In this document: positions 15,149-21,283 of the stretch, in pieces | Layout: each line of letters starts with the position of its first letter | Numbering within the stretch: position 1 is the stretch's first letter | NCBI GenBank assembly: GCA_023387085.1 | Contig: JAEWIL010000148.1 | Location: 1-21,283, forward strand | DNA: 21,283 nucleotides | Origin: Pseudomonadota bacterium | Lineage (GTDB): Bacteria > Pseudomonadota > Alphaproteobacteria > Sphingomonadales > Sphingomonadaceae | Direction of reading: 5' to 3' | Notes under the pieces: model-generated | The model's input: the letters and a program-made list of their open reading frames with translations, nothing else | What the model was told of the DNA's origin: nothing | The model's database searches: none | Made by a program: the position numbers and the translations under genes

Positions 15149-15235
15149 CTCGTCATGGCGAGCGGCGAAGCCACACTGCAGTTCGGAGATGGAGTAAACC
15201 GCACTGGATTGCTTCGCTTCGCTCGCAATGACGAG
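15149..15235. repeat. REP-like inverted repeat (BIME-type element)
   Basis: The left arm begins CTCGTCATGGCGAGCGGCGA at 15149. The right arm, read on the minus strand from 15235, begins CTCGTCATTGCGAGCGAAGC and continues GAAGCAATCCAGTGCGG. The two arms are imperfect inverted copies around a roughly 30-base centre. This is the familiar repetitive extragenic palindrome type of alphaproteobacterial genomes, usually mobilised by a RAYT transposase elsewhere. It starts 6 bases after the topA stop and may double as a 3' end structure. Short ORFs reading through it are artefacts. Confidence 0.8.
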
Positions 15236-15303
15236 GGCAAAGCAAAAACAGGATCGCTGTCTTCCCGTAACATGTTAGCATTGGCGCATCGGGAGGATTT
15301 TCG

Positions 15304-16425
15304 ATGCGCGATCTGCTTGCTGCCGTCTTCGCTCTCTTTGCCCTTATGACCGCCCCGGCCTGGGGCCAGTCTTCGCGATATCTGATCTCGGCACAGCCGA
15401 TGCAGGATGCACCGCCCGGCGTGCAGGCGTGGCGCGTGCAATATTGGACGACGAACGGTAATGGCGCGCGCTTTGCGGTAACCGGCATCGTCGCTGCGCC
15501 GATGGAGGCGATTCCGCCGCGCCCGCGCCGCGTCATAGCGTGGACCCACGGCGCATGGGGCGTAGCCGAGAAATGCGCGCCGTCGCTCAGCCCCAATTTC
15601 TTCGACTATAGCGCCGGGATGAATGCGGTCCGGCAGGGCTATGTCGTCGTCGCGCCCGACTATATCGGCCTTGCCAGTCCGACGATGCATCCGTTTCTGG
15701 TCGGCGCCGATACCGCCAATTCGGTGCTCGACGCCGTGCGCGCCGCGCGCGAAATTCCGGGCGCCGCGGCGGGCGGAAGCTTCGCGGTCTGGGGGGAATC
15801 GCAGGGCGGACATGCCGCGCTGTGGACCTCGATCGCCGCCGCTACCTATGCGCCCGACCTGAGGCTCGTCGGCACCGCCGCCGCGGCGCCGCCAACCGAC
15901 CTGGGCGCCAATCTCAATCAGGGAAGCGACAAGAATGCGCGAGCGCTGCTATTGTCCTTTGCGCTGCATAGCTGGTCGACTCTCTATGGCTTTTCGCTCG
16001 ACAGCATCACCAATCGCACGAACCAGGGTATCATCCGGCGCCTTGCCGAAAATAATTGCGTTAGCTTCAACAAGAAACCCAAGCTCGGCACCATCCTGGG
16101 CATTTTGACGATCGCCCGTGCCACGAAGGCCAAGGACATTGCGAAGATCGAGCCCTTTGCCTCGTTCGAGCGCACGAACAGCGTCGATCCGGCGCGGGTG
16201 CCCGGGCCGCTCCTGATCGCGCAGAGCAGCAAGGACACCATCGTCGCGCCCGCCGTGACGCGAAAATTCGCAAAGGCCGTGTGTCGGCGCGGTACCGGGG
16301 TGCGCTGGATCGATATGGTCGGCGACCATGGTAACAGCGCGAAGGACAGTGCAGCCGAAACGATCGCATGGATCGGCGCCCGCTTCGATGGCGCGCCGCC
16401 GCCGAACGATTGCCGGCGAATCTAG
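15304..16425 (+). CDS. Secreted lipase/esterase (alpha/beta hydrolase, LIP-like)
   Basis: 373 residues. The ATG at 15304 sits behind GGGAGGA and begins a Sec signal peptide (MRDLLAAVFALFALMTAPAWG, cleavage after about residue 21). The hydrolase fold shows AWTHGAWGV (oxyanion region), APDYIGLASP, the nucleophile S166 in WGESQGGHAALW, an acid in IAQSSKDTIVAP and a catalytic His in VGDHGNSAKD. These features resemble the secretory lipase (LIP) family. It probably cleaves ester substrates outside the cytoplasm; the substrate is unknown. Its stop codon shares the CTAG tetranucleotide with the stop of the opposing gene. Confidence 0.85.
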   Translation: MRDLLAAVFALFALMTAPAWGQSSRYLISAQPMQDAPPGVQAWRVQYWTTNGNGARFAVTGIVAAPMEAIPPRPRRVIAWTHGAWGVAEKCAPSLSPNFFDYSAGMNAVRQGYVVVAPDYIGLASPTMHPFLVGADTANSVLDAVRAAREIPGAAAGGSFAVWGESQGGHAALWTSIAAATYAPDLRLVGTAAAAPPTDLGANLNQGSDKNARALLLSFALHSWSTLYGFSLDSITNRTNQGIIRRLAENNCVSFNKKPKLGTILGILTIARATKAKDIAKIEPFASFERTNSVDPARVPGPLLIAQSSKDTIVAPAVTRKFAKAVCRRGTGVRWIDMVGDHGNSAKDSAAETIAWIGARFDGAPPPNDCRRI

Positions 16426-16760
16426 CTCGCGCAGGCCGGATCGGCGGGGCGGAAAACGTGTTCACTCACATTGTCGTGGCGCACGAGGCGGATTTTCGAG
16501 CCGGCGTGGCAGCGGGTGCCGCTCGGCAGGACGACGACCGCCTCCTGCGCTTCGCCCAGCCGCACGGTCGCGCGCGGCTTGCCGCCGGCCATGTCGAGGC
16601 GCTCGATCACGCCGTTGACCAGATGATCATTGCCCTTGTTCGCGATCAGATTGCGTTCGGTGAGTATAAGCAGCACCGCGGCAATCGCCAGAAACCATTT
16701 CCAATGTTTCAATATGGCGCGCAGGCGGTCGGCGGGGGTGTCGAAGGGGTCCTTTGCCAT
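16422..16760 (-). CDS. Small membrane-anchored protein after era
   Basis: 112 residues. A short cytoplasmic N-terminus (MAKDPFDTPADRLRAILKHW) leads into one TM helix (KWFLAIAAVLLILTERNLI, residues about 21-39) and then a small beta-rich domain (HLVNGVIERLD, RATVRLGEAQEAVVVLPSG, SKIRLVRHD) that would lie in the periplasm. Two cysteines lie near the C-terminus (TRCHAG, DPACAS) and could form a disulfide. The gene starts 10 bases after the era stop, so it is the last gene of the lepB-rnc-era unit. I do not recognise the family. In many Alphaproteobacteria recO follows era; this gene takes that place here. Confidence 0.7.
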   Translation of the reverse strand: MAKDPFDTPADRLRAILKHWKWFLAIAAVLLILTERNLIANKGNDHLVNGVIERLDMAGGKPRATVRLGEAQEAVVVLPSGTRCHAGSKIRLVRHDNVSEHVFRPADPACAS

Positions 16761-16770
16761 TGCGCGTCTC

Positions 16771-17664
16771 TCAATCCACCCAGTCGAGACCCATGTCGCG
16801 ATAAACGCTGCGGTCCTCGTCCCAGTTCGCCTTGACCTTCACATGCAGGAACAGGTGGACCTTGCGGCCCAGCAGTTCGGTCAGCTCGGCGCGGGCCTTG
16901 CTGCCGATTTCCTTGATCCGCTCGCCCTTGTGGCCGAGGATGATCGCGCGCTGGTTGTCGCGCGCGACCAGGATTTGCTGGTGGATTTCGGCGCTTCCAT
17001 CGGATCGGGTCGTGAATTTCTCGGTCTCGACGGTCGACTGGTAGGGCAGTTCCTCGTGGAGTTGCCGATAGAGCTGCTCGCGCGTGATTTCGGCGGCCAG
17101 CATGCGTTCGGGGGCGTCGCTGACCTCGTCTTCGGGGAAATGCCACGGCCCTTCCGGCATCAGGGCGGCCAGCGTCGCCTTGAGCTCGGGCACCCCGTCG
17201 CCGGTGCTGGCCGAGATGAAGAAGGTTTCGTCGAAGGCGACTCGCTCGTTGAGCTGGGTTGCCAGCGTCAGCAGCTTGTCCTTCCGGGTCAGGTCGACCT
17301 TGTTGAGGACGAGGAGCTTCTTTTCGGGCCGTCCCTCGATGCCCTGCAGCACGCGCTCGGCGCGTTCGCCGAGCTTGGCGGCGGCGTCGATCATCACGAG
17401 GATCGCCTCGGCTTCTTCGAGGCTGCCCCACGCGGCGGCGACCATCGCGCGGTCGAGGCGGCGGGTCGGCGCGAAGATGCCCGGCGTGTCAATCAGGACG
17501 ATCTGCGTCTCGCCTTCCATCGCCACGCCCATCAGCCTTGTGCGCGTCGTCTGCGCCTTGGGGCTCACGATCGCGACCTTCTGGCCGACGAGAGCGTTGA
17601 CGATCGTCGATTTGCCCGCATTGGGGGCGCCGACGACGGCAACGAAGCCGCAGCGCTGGGTCAT
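16771..17664 (-). CDS. era: GTPase Era
   Basis: 297 residues; a Ras-like GTPase with a KH RNA-binding domain that binds the 3' end of 16S rRNA and helps assemble the 30S subunit. G1 is GAPNAGKST (12-20), G3 is DTPG (59-62), G4 is NKVD (121-124) and G5 is SAS (151-153). The KH domain follows with ILGHKGERIKEIGSKAR and the usual ending RDMGLD. The ATG overlaps the rnc stop as ATGA, so the two are translationally coupled. No key residue is missing. Confidence 0.98.
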   Translation of the reverse strand: MTQRCGFVAVVGAPNAGKSTIVNALVGQKVAIVSPKAQTTRTRLMGVAMEGETQIVLIDTPGIFAPTRRLDRAMVAAAWGSLEEAEAILVMIDAAAKLGERAERVLQGIEGRPEKKLLVLNKVDLTRKDKLLTLATQLNERVAFDETFFISASTGDGVPELKATLAALMPEGPWHFPEDEVSDAPERMLAAEITREQLYRQLHEELPYQSTVETEKFTTRSDGSAEIHQQILVARDNQRAIILGHKGERIKEIGSKARAELTELLGRKVHLFLHVKVKANWDEDRSVYRDMGLDWVD

Positions 17665-18344
17665 TTCATGTCTTCCTGTGTCAATCGTTCGAGCATCGCG
17701 GCCGCAGCCGCCTTTTCAGCGGCCTGTTTCGACGCGCCTTCGCCCTCAGCCTCGGCGAGCTTTCCGACCGCTACCGCGACAAGGAAGCGCGGCGCATGGT
17801 CGGGGCCTTCGCGGCGGACAAGGCGATATTCGGGCGGCTTGCGCTTGCGTGCGAGCGCCCATTCCTGGAGCGCTGCCTTGGGGTGCTTGGGCGCGGCGAC
17901 CTGTCCGTCGATCATGTCGCCCCATTTTGCGACGACGAAATCGCGCGCAGCCGCGTCGCCGAGGTCGAGCCAGAGCGCACCGATCAGCGCCTCGAGCACG
18001 TCGGCGGCGATATTGTCGCTATGCCGTCCGCCATCGCCGATCGCCTGACTGCCGAACAGGACGTGCGCGTTGAGGTCGATCGCTCGCGCGATGCGCGCGC
18101 AGGTTTCGCCCGAGGCGAGCGCGTGGAGCCGCGACGACAGTTCGCCCTCGGCCGCGTCGGGAAAACGGCGGAAGAGTTCCGACGCGATGACGAGGCCAAG
18201 TACGCGGTCGCCCAGAAATTCGAGCCGTTGATAATCGCCCGCGCCGCTGCTGCCATGAGTCAGCGCCTGATGATAGAGGCCCAGGTCGCGCGGTGTGGCG
18301 CCTGTGATGGCTGCGATCGTCTCCGCGGATGCGCGTTCGTTCAA
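17661..18344 (-). CDS. rnc: Ribonuclease III
   Basis: 227 residues; double-strand-specific endoribonuclease that processes rRNA precursors and structured mRNAs. The endonuclease domain carries the signature RLEFLGDRVLGLV, with the acidic residues E42 and D46 aligned with E. coli E41/D45, and a second acidic cluster in DVLEALIGALWLD. The double-stranded RNA-binding domain ends with GEGASKQAAEKAAAAAML. The start is a TTG at 18344 overlapping the lepB stop in TTGA, with GGGGACGG just upstream. A much longer upstream extension in this frame is only the shadow of lepB. It is coupled to lepB upstream and era downstream. Confidence 0.95.
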   Translation of the reverse strand: MNERASAETIAAITGATPRDLGLYHQALTHGSSGAGDYQRLEFLGDRVLGLVIASELFRRFPDAAEGELSSRLHALASGETCARIARAIDLNAHVLFGSQAIGDGGRHSDNIAADVLEALIGALWLDLGDAAARDFVVAKWGDMIDGQVAAPKHPKAALQEWALARKRKPPEYRLVRREGPDHAPRFLVAVAVGKLAEAEGEGASKQAAEKAAAAAMLERLTQEDMK

Positions 18345-19234
18345 AAGCCGTCCCCGATACGGCTCCAGCGTGCGGCGGTGAACCAGCTGATCGGGTTGAA
18401 CCAGCTTGCCGATCCGTCGGTCGAGAACATGCCGACGAGGGCATGGCCGACGAGGTTCTTTTCGGGAACGAGGCCGATGCCGCCGTTCTCCTCCGCCTCG
18501 AACCGGCTGTCGGCGCTGCGATCGCGGTTGTCGCCCATCAGGAACAGATGCCCCTTCGGCACCGTAACCAGCGGGGTATTGTCCTGCGGGATCGTCGTGA
18601 TGTCGAGGATTGCATAGCTCTTGCCGCTCGGCATGGTTTCGCGAAACTGCTTGTAACGGCACTGCCGTTGCCCGCTCGCGGACACTTCCTCGAATTGCGG
18701 CGCATAGCAGGGAAGCGTCCCCGAGGCGCGCGACGCGTCGACCATATTCTGCGTCACCGGAATGACGAAATCGGCCATCGGTTCACGCTTCAGCGGCTTG
18801 CCGTTCAGCCAGACGATGCCGTCGCGGACCTGGACCGTGTCGCCGGGCAGGCCGATCACGCGCTTGATATAATCATTGTCGTTTACCGGCGGCGCCTTGA
18901 ACACCACCACATCGCCGCGTTCGGGGGTGCGCGCGAAGATGCGACCGGGGATCAGAGGCACGCTGAACGGCAGGCTGTACCTCGAATAGCCATAGGCCAT
19001 CTTGTTCACCAGCAGATAATCGCCGATCAGCAGCCGCGGCTGCATCGATTCCGAGGGAATGTTGAAGGGCGACAGGAAAAAGCTGCGGAAAACCAGCACC
19101 GCGATCGCGAGCAAGGCGAGGAAACGGATCGTGTCGACCGCCTCTTCCTTCGCCGATGCGGGCGCGGGTTCGGGCTTGGCCGGACGGGGATCGTTGGCGG
19201 GCGCGTTTTCGGCGGTAATGCTGGCGTCGGTCAT
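18341..19234 (-). CDS. lepB: Signal peptidase I
   Basis: 297 residues; inner-membrane protease that removes Sec/Tat signal peptides. A Pro/Ala-rich cytoplasmic N-terminus precedes one TM helix (IRFLALLAIAVLVFRSFFL). The catalytic serine is S63 in NIPSESMQP and the general-base lysine is K124 in DYIKRVIGLPGD; box E is MGDNRDRSADSR. The start is uncertain: in-frame ATGs at 19234 and 19243 and a GTG at 19264 are possible and none has a good ribosome site; 19234 is taken because it gives the shortest plausible N-terminus. It heads the lepB-rnc-era unit and is divergent from pgi. It would process the several exported proteins in this window. Confidence 0.95.
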   Translation of the reverse strand: MTDASITAENAPANDPRPAKPEPAPASAKEEAVDTIRFLALLAIAVLVFRSFFLSPFNIPSESMQPRLLIGDYLLVNKMAYGYSRYSLPFSVPLIPGRIFARTPERGDVVVFKAPPVNDNDYIKRVIGLPGDTVQVRDGIVWLNGKPLKREPMADFVIPVTQNMVDASRASGTLPCYAPQFEEVSASGQRQCRYKQFRETMPSGKSYAILDITTIPQDNTPLVTVPKGHLFLMGDNRDRSADSRFEAEENGGIGLVPEKNLVGHALVGMFSTDGSASWFNPISWFTAARWSRIGDGF

Positions 19235-19305
19235 GCCGCGCATTGGCGACGAATAGGTCTGCACGTCAAGCGAATATCCGCGGATGACGCTGGCGCGGCG
19301 GCGGC

Positions 19306-19341
19306 AGCGGGATTAGAGAAGGGGCGACATCTCATCCCGCT
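19306..19341 (+). promoter_or_regulatory. Leader hairpin immediately upstream of the pgi ribosome site
   Basis: AGCGGGAT (19306-19313) pairs with ATCCCGCT (19334-19341), and GAGA (19316-19319) with TCTC (19330-19333): a 12-bp stem with a 2-base bulge and a 10-base loop. It ends 3 bases before AGAGGA, the pgi Shine-Dalgarno, and 15 bases before the ATG. The position suits an mRNA stabiliser or a translation-control structure. No ligand class is recognised. Confidence 0.45.
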
Positions 19342-19356
19342 CACAGAGGAATTTCG

Positions 19357-20862
19357 ATGACTACCCCGTCCACCGCGTGGCAGTCGCTCGCCGACTGGCA
19401 GCCGCGAACGCTGATTGACCTCGTTACCGCCGATCCAGAGGCTCGCTTGCAGGCGCTGGTCCGCAACGTCGCCGACATCCGCTTCGATTTCGCAAAGACG
19501 CATCTCGACGAGGCGGCGATCGCGATCCTGTCGAACCTGGCCGAGGCGCAGGATTTCAGCGGGCGCCGCAAGACACTCTTCGCGGGCGGAGTTGCCAATC
19601 CCACCGAGAATCGCGCCGCCGAGCATAGCGCGGAACGGGGCGAGGGCGCCCCCGAGTCGGTTCATGTCGCGCAGGCGCTGCACCAGCGGATGCGGATGAT
19701 GATCGACGCGATCGAGGCGGGCGCGTTTGGCGAGATCCGTCATCTGCTCCACATCGGCATCGGCGGATCGGCGCTTGGCCCCGACTTGCTCGTCGATGCG
19801 CTCGGACGGCATAGCGAGCGCTACGACGTTGCGGTGGTCTCGAACGTCGATGGCGCGGCGCTGGCCGAGGCTTTCGCGAAGTTCGACCCCGCCTATACGC
19901 TCGTCGCGGTCGCGTCGAAGACGTTCACGACGACCGAGACGCTGCTCAACGCCAACTCGGCGCTGCAATGGCTCGAGGAGGCGGGCGTCGAGGATCCGCT
20001 CGGCCGTTTCATCGCGCTCACCGCGATGCCCGAACGCGCGATGGAGTGGGGAATCGACGAGACGCGCATCCTGCCGTTCAACGAGACGGTTGGCGGGCGC
20101 TATTCCTTATGGTCGTCGATCGGCTTTCCGGCGGCGCTGGCGCTCGGTTGGGATGCGTTTGCCGACATGCTGGAGGGGGCGGCCGAGATGGACCGGCATT
20201 TCCGGCTCGCCGAGGGTGCCGACAATATCTGTCTGCTCGCGGCTTTTGCCGACCAGATTTATGCGAACCGCCTCGGCTGCCAGACGCGCGCGGTATTCGC
20301 CTATGACGAGCGGTTGCGGCTGCTGCCCGCCTACCTCCAGCAGCTCGAGATGGAATCGAACGGCTAGTCGGTGTCGCTGGATGGCGAGCCGGTCGGACGG
20401 CAGACCGCCGCCATCACCTGGGGCGGGGTCGGTACTGATGCGCAGCATGCGGTGTTCCAGCTGCTCCATCAGGGCACGCATCTGACGCCGGTCGAATTCA
20501 TCGTCGCGCGCGAGCCCGATCATCTGCTCGACGACGCGCATCACGAAACGCTGGTCGCCAATTGCATTGCGCAGGGCGCGGCGCTGATGACCGGGCGGAG
20601 CAGCGACGACGGCGCGCGCGCCTATCCGGGCAATCGCCCGTCTACGACTATCCTGCTCGACCAGGTCACGCCGCGCAGCCTTGGCGCGCTGATCGCCTTT
20701 TACGAGCATCGCGTTTTCGCGAATGCGGTGCTTCTCGGCATCAATCCGTTCGACCAGTTCGGGGTCGAGCTGGGCAAGGAGATGGCGAAGGGGCTCGCCG
20801 AAGGCACCATGACCTTCGATGCGGCGACGCAGGCACTGATGAAGGCGGCGCTCGGCGAATAA
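19357..20862 (+). pseudogene. pgi: Glucose-6-phosphate isomerase, interrupted by an in-frame amber codon
   Basis: A full-length family member would be 501 residues and interconvert glucose-6-phosphate and fructose-6-phosphate. The first part (19357-20364) has the SIS fold with HIGIGGSALGPDLL and NETVGGRYSLWSSIGFP, and reaches LQQLEMESNG with the catalytic Glu at codon 333. Codon 337 is TAG (20365-20367), where homologues normally have Lys (MESNGK). The same frame then continues cleanly to TAA at 20860-20862, with the catalytic His at 364 (AQHAVFQLLHQGT) and Lys at 474 (FDQFGVELGKEMAKGL). A GTG at 20371 could restart translation, but neither half holds all catalytic residues. One base (AAG to TAG) explains it: a true nonsense mutation, a sequencing error, or amber suppression. 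Confidence 0.85.
20365..20367 (+). other. In-frame TAG at the MESNGK lysine of pgi
   Basis: TAG at codon 337 directly after ATGGAATCGAACGGC (MESNG). The reading frame on both sides is the same and encodes conserved Pgi sequence, so there is no frameshift or insertion. It stands four codons after the catalytic glutamate. Confidence 0.9.
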
Positions 20863-20953
20863 GGGTGACCGCAAAATTCGATTGGCAAGCCGCGCCGGCG
20901 TAACCACATAGGCCGCGGCTGCGAATGTCAGCGAACATCTTCAGGGGTTTTGC

Positions 20954-21283
20954 ATGAGCGATTTCGACTACGACCTTTTCGTCATCGGCGCGGGATCGGG
21001 CGGCGTGCGCGCATCGCGCGTCGCCGCCTCGCACGGCGCGCGCGTCGCGGTGGCGGAGGAATATCGGGTCGGCGGCACCTGCGTCATCCGCGGCTGTGTG
21101 CCCAAGAAGCTGCTCGTCTATGGCGCCCATTTCGCCGAGGACATCCACGACGCGCGCCGGTTCGGCTGGAAAGTATCGGACTGCGAGTTCGACTGGAACG
21201 TGTTGCGCGATAATGTGCTGGCCGAGGTCGACCGGCTCGAGGGGCTCTATGGCCAGACGCTCGACAATCACAAGGTTACAGTC
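20954..21283 (+). CDS. gor: Glutathione reductase (5' part, runs off the window)
   Basis: The first 110 codons of a flavoprotein disulfide reductase that uses NADPH to reduce glutathione disulfide. The FAD dinucleotide fold is FVIGAGSGGVRASRVA (G12-x-G14-x-x-G17). The redox-active disulfide is C43/C48 in GGTCVIRGCVPKKLLVYG; the VIRGCVPKK form is typical of glutathione reductase rather than dihydrolipoamide dehydrogenase or mercuric reductase. SDFDYDLFVIGAG and FGWKVSDCEFDW also match bacterial Gor. The ATG at 20954 is preceded by AGGGG. The gene lies 91 bases after pgi on the same strand. The NADPH-binding and dimerisation domains lie beyond the right edge. Confidence 0.93.
   Translation, partial: MSDFDYDLFVIGAGSGGVRASRVAASHGARVAVAEEYRVGGTCVIRGCVPKKLLVYGAHFAEDIHDARRFGWKVSDCEFDWNVLRDNVLAEVDRLEGLYGQTLDNHKVTV

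Noticed and set aside
15155..15349. 64-codon ORF through the REP-like element
   Set aside because: It is generated by the repeat and overlaps the signal-peptide region of the lipase; no ribosome site.
16630..18048. 472-codon plus-strand open frame opposite era and rnc
   Set aside because: Antisense shadow; both opposing genes have complete catalytic motifs.
19247..19269. TTGACG on the minus strand as a lepB -35 box
   Set aside because: No acceptable -10 sequence at 16-18 bases, and it overlaps a possible lepB start.
20365..20367. UAG decoded as pyrrolysine in pgi
   Set aside because: Pyrrolysine systems are not known in this bacterial group and no pyl gene is in the window; a one-base nonsense change or sequence error is far simpler.
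20371..20862. Separate functional gene made from the second half of pgi
   Set aside because: It lacks the sugar-binding N-terminal SIS region and the catalytic Glu, its GTG has no good ribosome site, and the frame is continuous with the first half.
20865..20903. 12-codon ORF (GTG to TAA) just after pgi
   Set aside because: Too short to support; no ribosome site or composition signal beyond chance.

Overview
The window is GC-rich chromosomal DNA from an alphaproteobacterium, most likely a sphingomonad (Sphingopyxis/Sphingomonas type). Pointers are a C4-pathway 5-aminolevulinate synthase, the plsY-dprA-topA and lepB-rnc-era gene orders usual in Alphaproteobacteria, frequent GTG/TTG starts with 4-base stop/start overlaps, and an intergenic REP-like inverted repeat of the 'GTCATTGCGAGCGAAG' kind. 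The genus is inference. There is no rRNA, tRNA, CRISPR array, transposase, integrase or phage gene, and no gene-free stretch longer than 300 bases.

Layout. Positions 1-3550: a carboxynorspermidine synthase (polyamine synthesis, minus strand) divergent from a threonine/serine dehydratase-type PLP enzyme, then a small lipoprotein and a GNAT acetyltransferase. Positions 3539-5604 (minus): a tight operon hemA - nitroreductase - 50-residue single-TM protein; the last of these is a short ORF that is easy to miss. Positions 5823-7164: a cysteine-rich exported protein of unknown function convergent with glutamate racemase (murI). Positions 7290-15143 (plus): plsY-dprA, then three envelope genes (a secreted proline-rich VWA protein, an unknown exported protein, a multi-pass membrane protein), then topA. 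The three envelope genes separate dprA from topA, which are usually neighbours. A REP-like element follows topA, then a secreted lipase/esterase. Positions 16422-19234 (minus): lepB-rnc-era plus a small membrane-anchored protein, all overlapping or nearly so. Positions 19357-20862: phosphoglucose isomerase (pgi), interrupted by a single in-frame TAG. Position 20954 to the window end: the start of glutathione reductase (gor).

Most of the window is housekeeping: polyamine, heme, peptidoglycan precursor and phospholipid synthesis, DNA processing and topology, protein export, RNA processing, and sugar and redox metabolism. The most unusual observation is the amber codon in pgi. It replaces the lysine position of the MESNGK motif and separates the catalytic Glu from the catalytic His and Lys, while the reading frame and residue conservation continue normally to the true stop. 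The least understood coding content is the VWA / unknown exported / membrane protein set between dprA and topA, preceded by a helically phased GTTCAGC direct repeat. I see no convincing evidence of a wholly new multi-gene system.
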